From positions 426,515 to 490,514 of the forward strand of contig QRDG01000867.1 of assembly GCA_012064385.1 (NCBI GenBank): a stretch of 64,000 nucleotides of DNA, in the 5' to 3' direction. The position numbers and the translations under genes are program-made. The notes below the pieces were generated by a model, which was given only the letters and a program-made list of their open reading frames with translations, was not told where the DNA came from and searched no databases. This document shows, piece by piece, positions 11,056 through 21,558 of the stretch. The first letter of the stretch is position 1; each line of letters opens with the position of its first letter. This DNA is from Puccinellia tenuiflora (Eukaryota > Streptophyta > Magnoliopsida > Poales > Poaceae).

Positions 11056-12753
11056 TTGCATTTTGATTGTACAAACAATATGGCAGAGTATGAGGCTTTG
11101 CTACACGGCCTGCGTTTGGCCAAGGAGATGAACATCAAGCGTATCAGGTGCTTTGGAGACTCGGATCTCGTAGCTCAGCAAGTGTCTGGAACCTGGGACT
11201 CGAAGGATGCAAACATGGCGGCTTATAGAAGAGCAGTCGAACAGATAGTCGGGTTCTTTTCTGGTTATCAAGTGGAGCATATTGACAGACGCAAGAACGA
11301 GGCCGCAGATGCGTTATCACGACTCGGCTCTCGTCGAGAGAAAGTACCTCCAAACGTATTTGTGGATGAGCTTCACCACCCATCAGTCAAGTTGCCCACA
11401 GAGGAGGAGTTAGCCTTCCCAGATCCAGAATCGGCACTTGTGGCAGCAGTACGGGCAATCCCAGCATGGACAGAGCCCTACCTTGCATATCTCCTAAGGG
11501 GTGAACTACCAAAGGATGAAGTCAAGCGAAAGCAACTCATCAGGCGATGCAAGTCCTACACAGTCATTGATGGCGAGTTGTACAGAAGGAGCGTCACCGG
11601 AGTCTACCAGAGGTGTGTGTCTCCAGAAGAGGGCAGGCAAATATTGCAAGAGATTCATGCAGGTGATTGTGGTCATCATGCATCCACTAGATCCTTGGTG
11701 TCAAAAGCTTTCAGGCACGGGTTCTTTTGGTTAACAGCACACTTGGACGCAGAAAAGATAGTGCGAGTTTGTGACGGGTGTCAAAGGTACGCAAGGCAAG
11801 ACCACGTGCCAGCTCAAGAGCTCAGAACTATCCCTATCACTTGGCCGTTTGCAGTTTGGGGGCTTGACATGGTTGGTCCTTTCTCAAAGTCGCCTTGTCA
11901 GAAGACCCATCTGCTAGTAGCAGTTGACAAGTTCACCAAATGGGTGGAAGTCGAACCCGTCAGCAGAGTCGACGGTGCGTCAGCAGTGAGATTCTTCAAG
12001 AAAATAGCAACACGCTTTGGATACCCTCACAGCATCATTACAGACAATGGTACCAACTTATCAGTTGGAGAGATGGCCAAGTTTTGCGGTGAGAACAACA
12101 TCAGACTCGACCTAGCCTCAGTGGCACACCCACAGTCCAATGGACAGGCAGAGAGGGCAAATCAGGAGTTGCTGAAGGGAATTAAGCCTCGACTCCGAGT
12201 CCCCTTGCTAAGAGCCGCCGGGTGTTGGGTTGAGGAGCTTCCAGCAGTGCTTTGGAGTATCAGAACGACTCCTAACAGATCCACTGGCTTCACACCTTTC
12301 TTCATGGTGTATGGAGCAGAAGCTGTCCTACCAAGCGACTTGTTGCATGACTCGCCACGAGTCGCCAATTACGTCGAGACAGAAAATGAACTCGCTCGCC
12401 AGGACTCGGTGGATGCACTCGAGGAAGCAAGGGAGTTAGCCCTTGAGAGATCAGCAGTTTATCAGCAAGACTTGCGGCGATATCACGCACGCAGAATCAA
12501 GACTCGGACTTTCCAGGAAGGCGACTTAGTGCTTCGCCTTGTCCAGAACAGGGAAGGGATGCATAAGTTATCTCCACCATGGGAAGGACCGTTCGTTATA
12601 AGCAAGAGCTTGCACAATGGGTCGTACTATCTAATGGATGTGCGAGAGCCGGCAAGTGAAAGTAAAGGAGCTGACACAGCTCATACGCTAGACCCTTATG
12701 CAGAGGCAAAGAGGCCTTGGAACATAGCTCAGTTACGTCCTTATTATACTTAA
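11056..12753 (+). CDS. Element B archaeal-type RNase H (part) and integrase
   Basis: A 565-codon open frame continues in phase from the TAG at 11053. It begins inside the second RNase H domain (NNMAEYEALLHGLRLAKEMN, then DSDLVAQQV, ending RRKNEAADALSRLGS). Next comes the integrase zinc finger (GDCGHHAS and VCDGCQRYA, all His/Cys present), then the catalytic core with Asp in DKFTKWVEVE, Asp in TDNGTN and Glu in GQAERANQE, then a C-terminal region with FQEGDLVLRLVQN and PPWEGPFVI. Integrase inserts the cDNA into the genome. The domain looks chemically intact but is cut off from its normal polyprotein by upstream stops. It ends with TAA after RPYYT. Confidence 0.9.
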   Translation: MHFDCTNNMAEYEALLHGLRLAKEMNIKRIRCFGDSDLVAQQVSGTWDSKDANMAAYRRAVEQIVGFFSGYQVEHIDRRKNEAADALSRLGSRREKVPPNVFVDELHHPSVKLPTEEELAFPDPESALVAAVRAIPAWTEPYLAYLLRGELPKDEVKRKQLIRRCKSYTVIDGELYRRSVTGVYQRCVSPEEGRQILQEIHAGDCGHHASTRSLVSKAFRHGFFWLTAHLDAEKIVRVCDGCQRYARQDHVPAQELRTIPITWPFAVWGLDMVGPFSKSPCQKTHLLVAVDKFTKWVEVEPVSRVDGASAVRFFKKIATRFGYPHSIITDNGTNLSVGEMAKFCGENNIRLDLASVAHPQSNGQAERANQELLKGIKPRLRVPLLRAAGCWVEELPAVLWSIRTTPNRSTGFTPFFMVYGAEAVLPSDLLHDSPRVANYVETENELARQDSVDALEEARELALERSAVYQQDLRRYHARRIKTRTFQEGDLVLRLVQNREGMHKLSPPWEGPFVISKSLHNGSYYLMDVREPASESKGADTAHTLDPYAEAKRPWNIAQLRPYYT

Positions 12754-13353
12754 GTTGTAATAGTTTTATGAGTTGAAAGGCAAAGAGCCCAGTGAGCCAT
12801 GCCTAGATGTAATCAAATTATTATGATCAAATGAAATAAAGCCGGCTTCTGTGAAATATGAGTCCTTTAGTCGAGTCACCCAGTGAGTGCGCTTTATTCT
12901 TTAACTTTGATCATCAGGTTCTTGGGGGCTTGCTTTTCAGTGAAAAAAGTTAAGCTTAGACTCTTGAACCCGGCACAGTAGCCGAACTTTCCCTAATTTT
13001 CTCGCTGGTAAGTTAGATGCATCCTGCACAATATGACTAATCTACAGGCATGATTCGTCTCCGGCTCTTATGAATCCTAAGGGACATGAGGTGTTAGGAG
13101 CTTGTCAGCACAAGCTGTAAGAGGAGTCATGCAGGGCCTACTTATTCATCAGTGGATAATTAGATGGGTTATAAGAACCACAGAATGACTTGCATAGATG
13201 GTACATATCAATATCATAGTTTAATAAGCAAGTCATCATAAGCCGATTGGCACAATTTCAGAACAAAGTAGTTCAAAAAACCTAACAAGGTTTAAGCACC
13301 AGTAGTGCATCATTACAAAGTTTAAATACTAATAGCACAGCATTACATAGTGA
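12754..13353. other. Element B region between integrase and antisense gene (tail-to-tail)
   Basis: No ORF is supported. This is the convergent 3' end region: gag-pol ends at 12753 and the antisense gene ends at 13354. It holds a CTTGGGGGCTTGC motif at about 12923-12935, similar to the repeat units of the antisense introns, and AATAAA-like sequence near 12834. The equivalent region of A is 39638-40237, closely similar. Confidence 0.6.
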
Positions 13354-16300
13354 TCAAAAGTCATTCAAGGGATTGTCTTCCAGAGGAGTCGACTTCTCAG
13401 CCAGAATCGGGGAGTCCTTCTTTACTGGAGACTTGTCTTTTGTTTGAGTAGTGGAAGCTGGAGCTGGCTTCACAGGAGGCTTTGTGGCGACTCTCTTCGT
13501 TTTAAAACCAGTGCCCCTGGGACTCTTCAGATGCTTAGCCAACTCTTCTTGTTTCTGGGCATCACCAGAGATGGCTCTTGAAGGAGTGGGCGCAGCAGGA
13601 GTCTTCAATGTGGGCTCGGCACCAGGAACAGGAGCCGCCGGTGACGAGGAACTCGGCCCGGTAGAAGAGGATGGGACACCAGCTGGGTCCTGTGATGGGC
13701 GGCCAAAGTTTATGATCGCAGGAGTTTCTGGAGCAACTCTTTTGTTCTCCAAATCATAGTGATGAACCCATACCTCAGGGTCCATCTTATTGGCAATCTC
13801 ACAAGCATATGGCCGCACCAGCTTCTCCTCAGCCTTGAAGTCGTCTTGAGTGAAGGGTTTGCCATCCTCATGTTGCTCTGGCTTCCCCATTGTAAGCATT
13901 GCTGGCTCCAAAACAGTGGGGTAGTAGCTATGGGCTAAGGCCAAGATCCTGATGGAGGCTCTCCTCAAAGAAGACTGTTTCCACAGCCGCATATAACCTG
14001 GTGCCCTTGACAACTCGTCCACCAGACGTTCAGGCTCTTTGGGACACTTGCCCTTAGGGTTCAAATATTTCACCACTGCACGGGCTCCCTCTTGCAGCCC
14101 ATGACAGTGGTCAAGCATCTCAGATAATTGCTTGCTAGTGGGCAGCTTAAGTTTTGGAGAGTCAGCCCCTGCAGAAAAGAAATCAAAGATCGTCAGTCTA
14201 AAAGCAGTTCAGAAAGGTATAGAAGTGAAGTAAGCAAAAGTTTCAAGCTTACCAAATATGTGTTGGCACATGGCCCCAATGCCCTTGCGGCAGGTGTCGA
14301 AAACAGCTTTTAGATCGTTATGTGCCTTTTGGGCAACCCTTTTAGCCTCAGCAGATTCTTTTTTAACTTGCTCCAGTTGAGCAGACAAAGCCTTCAGATC
14401 CTTCTCAAGCTGAAGGGAGTGTTCTTTTTCAGCTATAGCAGACCTGGCACTAGCAGCTGCCTGGTCCTCAAGCTCCTTCATATCTCTCTTCATCTTGGAG
14501 ATAACGCACTGTAATCACAAGTCAACTTTTTACAAGTCAGGATTTACAAGTCAGTTTCACAAGTCAAGCAGAGAACTCATGAGCTCCAAGTCGTCACAAG
14601 TTAACAACTTGGCGCTTGGGGGCTACTCAGGAGTCAATTTTTCCTGACAGCTAGCAGGCATGGGTCCTAATCGACAAGTCATCAGCTCCAAGTCGTCACA
14701 AGTTAACAACTTGGCGCTTGGGGGCTACTCGCAGAACAGAAATTTTTCTTCAAGTTAAATACCAATAAATTACATATATTTGTAGCTCCAAGTCGTCGCA
14801 GGCTGACAACTCGGCGCTTGGGGGCTACTCGTGGAAAAGTTTTTTGGTCTAAGGACCCGACAGACAGAAAATCAGCAGCCCCGAGTCCTAGTAGAGCTAA
14901 GGACTCAGTGCTTGGGGGCTACAGTGTGCAAATTTTCCTACAAAGTAGTTGAGTTCAATTTCAAAGCAAAGCACCTATCCTAGTCACAAGTCACCACAGA
15001 CAGGTGCTTGGGGGCTACTGGGATAGGATGATGCCAGAAAAGCATAAAAGGGTAGAAGTCAAAGAACTTACATTGTGAATCATGTGAAGGGATCTAAGAG
15101 CCGCTTGCTCATCATCCTTCAGCCTCGCAGATTGATCGTTCAAGTCGACTGCTTCAGCATAGGCTTCAGAAAATGACATGTTATCAGCCACCCGAAGTCG
15201 GCTGTAGTCAGTAGATGATTTGGATTTGATGTTTGGAGAAGTTGCAGGAGTCGGCTTCATAGGAGCCGGATGAGTTTGAGGTGCAGTATCAGGAGTCTCA
15301 GTCCCAGAAGAGGGCTGGACAGTCTGTGGAGTCGCCGCCCGGGTCCTTGAAGGAGACTCGGGAATGGTGGGAGCTGTGGTTGCACCAGCAGATGCAGCAG
15401 TGGAGGGACCTGTCCTCGTGCTCGTTGTTTGAGAAGTCGAGGGAGGTACAGGTCCACGACCAGATGTAACATCAGCCATGCCTGGGAGCTTAGTTACCTT
15501 GGCACAAGGCCGAGCTCTGAAATATGCAAAGACAGAAATCAGCAATAAATCTAGTGAAAAGGAAAAAGGCAGAAGTCATTTGAATGCAATTACAGTAGAC
15601 AGAGGAGTCTTACCCAACATTAGTCTCCAGGTCCAGGGAGGCCTGAGAGTCTGAGGAAGGCATTGACATCCCGGAGTGGTAGGAGTCGTCCTTGTGGGGA
15701 GGAGAAGTCGACTTCCGCTGGTGCGAGACAGGCAGAGGCTCAGGAGCATCTGCAGGCCCATCAGAGCGTAGTTTCCTCTTCCTGGCAGCGATAACACTCT
15801 GCATGTGCTCTTCAGGCTTAGCAGGTGAGCGAGTGGACCCAAGGACTCGTGAAAGTGGTACCTTGGGAATAGCCTCTCGAGATCCATTGTTGTTAGAGGC
15901 TGGGGAAGAAGAAGAGTGACTCTTGGCTGAGGACTCTTCAGATAATGATGGTTGAGCAGCAGCAGAAGTGGTGTCAGTTTGTTTAGTGACGGGAGCCTCC
16001 GGAGAGGACTCGTCATTGTCAGTATCCTCCACAATGGGAGCCTCTTGAGAGGACTCCTCTTCAATAACATTTTCGGTTGGAGCCTCTGGCGAGGACTCCT
16101 CATCAGCAGCATCATCTTCAGCGGGAGCCTCCTGGGAGGACTCCTCGTCATCGTTATCAGTATCTTCTGCCACAGCAGTTTGATCTGTGGCAGGAGTCTC
16201 CTCTTCAGCCTCAGCTTCGGCCTCAGTTTTACTTTCAGTGCCAGCGCCAGAGGCCGGCTTCCAGAAGGAGTCGGTGAGCTGCAACAGAGTCAAAGAAAAT

Positions 16301-17339
16301 GAGTTAGTAAGCGATACAAGTAAGATCAAGTTAGAAGTGAGGTAAAGTTCAAGGCTTATGTCCGGAGCTAGGTTGGTAGAGCAGAAGGGCTGCAGCCCAA
16401 AATGTGCCTGGTCCTTCACCGGCTTCCCAGTCAGCTTTTTGATAAGCCGACCAAGTTCGGGTCCATCAGACAGTTGCTCCGTCACCCGGAGGTCATCGCC
16501 AGCGCAGCGAGTGTATGAGCAGATAAGCCGAGTCCTAGGACTCAGGGGCTGAATTCTCCAAGTGGTCCAGCAGCGGACTAGATCCATATTTTCTAGATTG
16601 TGGGATAAGAGGGCCCGAATCCGAGTGATCAGGGACTCGACTCTTGGCCGGGAGGCCTCTGAGCATCTAGCTTTCATGAGGGGAGTCGCCTGGAGGCGGT
16701 CCTCAGAGAATAGAGGGAGTTTTGGTTCACCTGCAGGGGAGGTATCCTTGCAGTAGAAGAAGGTTTTTTGCCAATCCTTGATGCGGTTGGGAAAGACTGG
16801 TTTTGGAAAGACAGAGTGGAGGCGCCGTTGGAGAGCGACGGCGCCGCATTGGAGGAGAGGGCCCCGGAAGTTTCGGGCTGGGGGTTGCAATAGAAAAGTT
16901 CAAGCCAGAGGTTGAGATCAGGCTTGATTTGGAGGTAATCCTCACACAAAGTTACGAAATTGGATAGAGTGAGAATGGAATTCGGAGCCAAGTCATGAAT
17001 CCGTAGCTGGTAAAGCTCAAGAAGTTGGCGGAAGAAGAGATTACCGGGGGGAGAAAACCCGCGGAACAGATGCTCCATGAAAACCACTACCTCGCCCTTA
17101 GCAGGAGCGGGCACGACTTCATCCCCTGGAGCTCGAGCTTGTGCGTTGGAAGGAATGAGGCCTGTAAGCCGATGCATCTTCAATTGCTCCGCCGTAACCG
17201 TGGATCCACCCCAATCGGCAGAAATCGATCGCCTTGATGAGGATTTTGCGGCGGCGGCGGCCGCGGCGGCAATGTCCACCGTCCTGCTCGACGAGGAAGC
17301 CTTGGCCTTGGGTGCGGTCTTTGCGCGCTTGGGTGCCAT
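13354..17339 (-). pseudogene. Element B antisense gene (aORF), five exons
   Basis: ATG at 17339-17337 (MAPKRAKTAPKAKASSSS). Exons from splice signals: 17339-16360, 16278-15614, 15516-15072, 14508-14253, 14168-13354 (TGA). Exon 1 encodes the gypsy-type 'putative transposase' domain (LTGLIPSNAQARAPGDEVVP, FFRQLLELYQLRIHDLAPNS). Exon 2 holds acidic repeats of the form (D/E)ESS(Q/P)EAP, four copies. Exon 3 is Ser/Thr/Pro-rich. Exon 4 is a coiled coil (MKRDMKELEDQAAASARSAI). Exon 5 has a conserved helical part (GYMRLWKQSSLRRASIRIL) and a basic tail (FKTKRVATKPPVKPAP). Damage: a frameshift in exon 1 near 16870 and an AT instead of GT donor after exon 1. Role unknown; basic and acidic tracts suggest a nuclear protein. 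Confidence 0.72.
14575..15025. repeat. Five hairpin-forming GGGGGCTAC repeat units in an intron of the B antisense gene
   Basis: Five imperfect units lie in the intron between exons 3 and 4. Each ends in GGGGGCTAC (14618-14626, 14720-14728, 14820-14828, 14914-14922, 15010-15018). The first three are nearly identical and contain an inner inverted repeat, CCAAGT...ACTTGG. Read along the element RNA the motif matches the polypurine tract next to the 3' LTR of A (44784-44792). The fifth unit continues with TG, exactly as at the LTR junction. Confidence 0.85.
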
Positions 17340-17445
17340 GGTGAGAGGGCGGTGTGTGCTGAGTGCGGGAAGGGATGAGCGCAAAGAGAAAGGAGAGAAT
17401 TTGAGATGAAGGGGCAAGTGAGGGTTTCCAGACCTAACCCATCGC

Positions 17446-17458
17446 AATTTATAAAGGG
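17446..17458 (-). promoter_or_regulatory. TATA box of the element B antisense gene
   Basis: On the minus strand CCTTTATAAATTG lies about 110 bases upstream of the antisense ATG. The same TATA and spacing occur in A (about 44360-44372). This suggests that the antisense gene has its own promoter and is not read from the LTR. Confidence 0.6.
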
Positions 17459-17459
17459 G

Positions 17460-17889
17460 TAAAAACCCTAAAGAGTTACAGAGGTGGTCCACAGTAAATT
17501 GTGGATAGCGATTCGGTAATAACGACTCGATGGCTAAAAGGCTAGACAGGAAGTGATAATAGAAAAACTGAAGTCACAGAAGTGGAAGAAGCCGGCTTGT
17601 CTCAGAATGGCGAGTCCTGTGACATTGAGAGTCAGGTTATTTAGCCCTTGTTCGCAGGAGTCACAACAAACTCGGCCTGCTAGTGCCAAGGCAAGAGTGG
17701 TGGCTTGAACAAGGAATGTGGATGGACTCATTTTATATGTGTATTATGTTTTTGTGCAGGAATTCATCTTGGAGCTAGCAGCAAGCGACTTTGGAGCCTG
17801 TGGCTCAAGTGGAAGGAGTCGACCCAGGAAGTCGAACCAACGAGTTGGAGAAAGCCGCCAAGCTGCGCCCGAGATAAATTCGGGGGTAC
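17460..17889. other. Element B non-coding region between antisense gene promoter and 3' LTR, with PPT
   Basis: No ORF is supported. It holds the upstream region of the antisense gene and ends in the polypurine tract GATAAATTCGGGGGTAC directly before the LTR. The C of the GGGGGCTAC motif is missing here, whereas A keeps it. The PPT primes plus-strand DNA synthesis. Confidence 0.7.
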
Positions 17890-18445
17890 TGATAGGGGGA
17901 TACTTTATAGGTAGGCCCATGGACCCGGAAAGTAGACCCGCCAAGACCAAGAAGGCCAAAGCCGAGTCACGTATCAAGTCGCATGGGTTGGGCTGGAGAC
18001 AAGCCGACCAAGGCCCATGATAGAGAAGGGACCCGTCAGGAAGGAGTCCAAGTACAACCCGGAGCCCTAACTTGGAAGACCAAGATGTAGAGTAGGACTC
18101 CGTGTTCTAGTGTGACTCGGTGTAACCTGTAAGCCCAGGGACCCGGCCACCTTTATAAGGAGGGCCCTGGACCTTAGATCGATAAGTCTCAAGTCCTAAG
18201 CAATCCAGAAACACTAGTTTGATAGTCGCCGACTCCCCAGAGAGGAGCCAGAACCTTGTAATCGAGATCAGATCTAAAGCAGTAAAGGAAAGCAGGAAGT
18301 AGGTCTTTACCTCTAATCAAGAGGGGCCGAACCTGGGTAAATCTGTGTCCCCAGGCGAGAATAATCTCTCCTACATACTTCAAGCATCGATGGCCCCAGA
18401 ACTCACCTTCCTGGAGGAAGGACTTGCCGTGACAACCCCACGACA
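17890..18445 (+). repeat. Element B 3' LTR
   Basis: Begins TGATAGGGGGATAC and ends CCACGACA. It is followed by the target duplicate CGTGC and then by the internal sequence of element A. TATA box at 18151-18159. It matches the 5' copy with about ten differences. Confidence 0.96.
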
Positions 18446-19207
18446 CGTGCCAAGAAATTAAAAGTTAGAGTTGTCAATGCAATGGAGCCGGCACTCCCAC
18501 AGTGGCTCAGGTGGTCAGAGCAAACCATCACATGGAGTCGGGCAGATCATCCGCCAAGAGTCGACGACCCAGGGCAGCTAGCCTTGGTGGTGGCACCTCA
18601 AGTTGGGGGCTATACATTGAACAAAGTGCTCATGGATGGTGGAAGTAGTATCAATATCTTATATTATGACACATTCAAGAGGATGCAGCTGCATGATAGG
18701 CAGCTAATACCCACTGAGACAGTTTTTCATGGAATCGTACCAGGGAAGTCAGCCAAGCCAACCGGTAAGATCTATCTTGAGGTTGCTTTTGGCACAGTGG
18801 AGAATTTTCATTCAGAGATTATGCCTTTTGAGGTAGTGAATCTTAAGAGTCCATACCATGCTCTCTTTGGTCGACCAGCGTACTTTAAGTTCATGGCCAG
18901 ACCATGCTATGTTTACTTGAAGCTCAAGATGCCAGGTCCAGCAGGAGTCATTACAGTTAATGGCAGCAGACAGATGGCATTGGAGTGTGAGCTAGGTGAT
19001 GCGGCAATGGCCGAGACAGCTTGTGCTCAAGAGGAGCTAAAATTTTACAAGGCAAACGTGGACCCGGAGGACAACTCGGTCCTTAAGAAGCCGGCCACAG
19101 AAGAGAAGATGAAATTCAAGTCAGCTCAGGATACAAAGCAAGTCGACTTTACCCCTGGTGATTCCTCCAAGCAGTTCACCATTGGGGCACACCTCTCTGA
19201 TAAATAG
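18446..19207 (+). pseudogene. Element A aspartic protease region, ended by an in-frame stop
   Basis: This continues the Gag of A after the nested insertion. PQWLRWSEQTITWSRADHPP precedes the retropepsin-like domain, with the family's VLMDGGSSINIL as the DxG-type catalytic site (about 18632-18670), then FHGIVPGKS and the conserved YHALFGRPAY. The frame ends at TAG (19205-19207); the same frame resumes directly with the RT linker (ENRDVFAWKPSDMPGVPREL). The stop therefore arose from one substitution, most simply CAG to TAG. The protease would cut the polyprotein inside the particle. Confidence 0.87.
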
Positions 19208-21558
19208 GAAAGCGCGCTCGTCGAGTTCATCCGTGAGAACCGGGACGTCTTTGCATGGAAGCCATCGGACATGCCAGGAGTCCCGAGAGAACTCGCCGAG
19301 CACAGCTTACACGTTAACCCCAATGCAAGACTAGTTAAGCAAGGTCTGCGCAAGTTTCATGATGACAGGAGGAAAGCCATCGGAGAAGAGGTGGCTCGGC
19401 TCCTCGCAGCCGAGTTCATCAAGGAAGTCTTTCACCCAGAGTGGGTGGCCAATCCAGTGCTAGTGCCAAAGAAAACAGGAGAGTTGCGGATGTGCATCGA
19501 CTTCACGGGTCTTAACAAGCATTGCCCTAAGGACCCGTTTGCATTGCCTCGTATTGACCAGATCATTGACTCCACAGCGGGGTCAGAGTTACTCTGTTTT
19601 TTGGATGCCTACTTAGGGTACCACCAGATCAAACTCAACATTGAGGATGAGCTGAAGACGTCTTTCATTACGCCCTTTGGAGCATTTTGTTACACAACAA
19701 TGCCCTTTGGACTCAAGAACGCAGGAGCCACATATCAGAGGTGTATCCAAAATTGTTTCAAAGAACAGATTGGAAGGAATATTCACGCTTATGTGGATGA
19801 TGTAGTGGTCAAGTCTCAGAAGGCAGACTCTCTGATAGCAGACCTGACAGAAACCTTTGATAACCTGCGCAAGTACAAGATGAAACTCAATCCAACCAAG
19901 TGTGTTTTTGGAATCCCTGCAGGCAAACTCCTAGGCTTCATTGTTTCAGAGAGAGGCATTGAAGCAAACCCAGAGAAAATCAAGGCTATTCATAATTTGC
20001 AGAAGCCGACTTGTCTAAAGGACGTTCAGAAACTCGCTGGTTGTGTAGCAACTCTCAGCAGATTCATCTCAAGACTCGGGGAGAAGGCGGGTCCTCTCTA
20101 CCGACTCCTAAAGAAGTCAGATAAATTCATATGGGATCAAGAAGCCGACGATGCTTTTGAGGGCTTGAAGAAAACCCTATCGTCAGCACCAGTGCTTGCA
20201 ACTCCTACAGATAAGGAGCCCATGCTGTTATATGTGGCTGCCAATGAAAGGGTGGTCAGTGCAGTAGTAGTTGTGGAACGATCAGAGGAAGGAAAGGAGT
20301 ACCCAGTACAGAGGCATGTTTATTACATCAGTGAAGTCCTCACAGAGTCAAAGCAAAGGTACCCTCAATGGCAGAAGCTAGTCTATGGAGTTTTCCTTGC
20401 AAGTAGGAAGCTTAAGCACTATTTCCAAGAGCATCCAATCAAAGTGGTGAGTTCAGCACCGCTAGCTGATATCATACGCAACAGAGATGCAACAGGTCGA
20501 GTCGCCAAGTGGGCAATTGAGTTGGGTCCTTACCATATCACATATGAGCCGAGGACAGCAATTAAATCTCAAGCTTTGGTCGACTTCGTCAATGATTGGA
20601 CTGATTGCACGTCCTCACCAAGTTCACCTTGCACCAAATATTGGACAATGCACTTCGACGGGTCCAGACAGCTAGAGGGCTCAGGAGCCGGCGTGGTCCT
20701 AACTTCACCAAAAGGAGATAAGTTGGCATATGTTCTTCAGTTGCATTTTGATTGCACAAACAATATGGCAGATTACGAGGCTTTGCTACACGGCTTGTGT
20801 TTGGCCAAGGAGATGAATATCAAGCGTATCAGGTGCTTCGGAGACTCGGATCTCATAGCCCAGCAAGTGTCTGGAACTTGGGACTCGAAGGATGCAAACA
20901 TGGCGGCTTATAGAAGAGCAGTTGAACAGATAGCCGGGTTCTTTTCTGGTTATCAAGTGGAGCATATTGACAGACGCAAGAACGAGGCCGCAGATGCGTT
21001 ACCACGACTCGGCTCTCATAGAGAGAAAGTACCACCAAATGTATTTGTGGATGAACTTCACCACCCGTCAGTCAAGTTGCCCTCAGAGGAGGAGTTAGCC
21101 TCCCCAGATCTAGAGTCGGCACTGGTGGCAGCAGTACGAGCAATACCAGCATGGACAGAGCCCTATCTTGCATATCTCCTTAGGGGTGAACTCCCACAGG
21201 ATGAAGTCAAACAGAGACGGCTCATAAGACGATGCAAGTCCTACACAGTCATTAATGGCGAGTTGTACAGAAGGAGTGTCACTGGAATCTACCAGAGGTG
21301 TGTATCTCCAGAAGAGGGCAAGCAAATATTGCAAGAGATTCATGCAGGTGATTGTGGTCATCATGCATCCACTAGATCCTTGGTGTCAAAAGCTTTCAGG
21401 CACGGGTTCTTTTGGTTAACAGCACATCTGGACGCTGAGAAGATAGTTCGAGTCTGTGATGGGTATCAAAGGTACGCAAGGCAAGACCACGTGCCAGCCC
21501 AAGAACTCAGAACTATTCCTATCACTTGGTCGTTTGCAGTTTGGGGGCTTGATATGGT
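19208..21558 (+). pseudogene. Element A RT, RNase H, archaeal-type RNase H and start of integrase
   Basis: One open frame runs up to the next nested insertion. RT shows RMCIDFTGLNKHCPKDPF, FGLKNAGATYQR and YVDD at 19790-19801. The RNase H connection domain has VYYISEVLTESKQRYPQWQK. The second RNase H has MHFDGSRQLEGSGAGVVL and DYEALLHGL. The integrase zinc finger has GDCGHHAS, but its last Cys is Tyr (VCDGYQRYA; B has VCDGC), a missing zinc ligand. Coding stops at ...GLDMV where the tandem large-LTR element is inserted; the core resumes at 38758. Confidence 0.92.

Larger units (their letters stand above)
7119..18445 (+). mobile_element. Element B: younger copy of the element A family, nested in A
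   Basis: LTRs are 7119-7673 (555 bp) and 17890-18445 (556 bp), flanked by CGTGC at 7114-7118 and 18446-18450. Removing B rejoins the Gag C-terminus of A to its protease region in frame. The LTRs differ at about ten positions by eye. B is internally deleted: the protease and the N-terminal part of RT are missing (junction near 9985), and about 200 bp of RT/RNase H is missing at about 10500. B could therefore move only with proteins supplied in trans, unless both deletions came after insertion. It carries a complete antisense gene region. Confidence 0.96.

Noticed and set aside
14575..15025. CRISPR-like spacing of repeated units
   Set aside because: Units are imperfect, spacers vary, the setting is an intron of a plant retrotransposon, and no associated genes exist.
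15576..16151. 191-codon minus-strand ORF in another frame of aORF exon 2 of B
   Set aside because: Leu/Pro/Arg-rich shadow of the acidic repeat exon.
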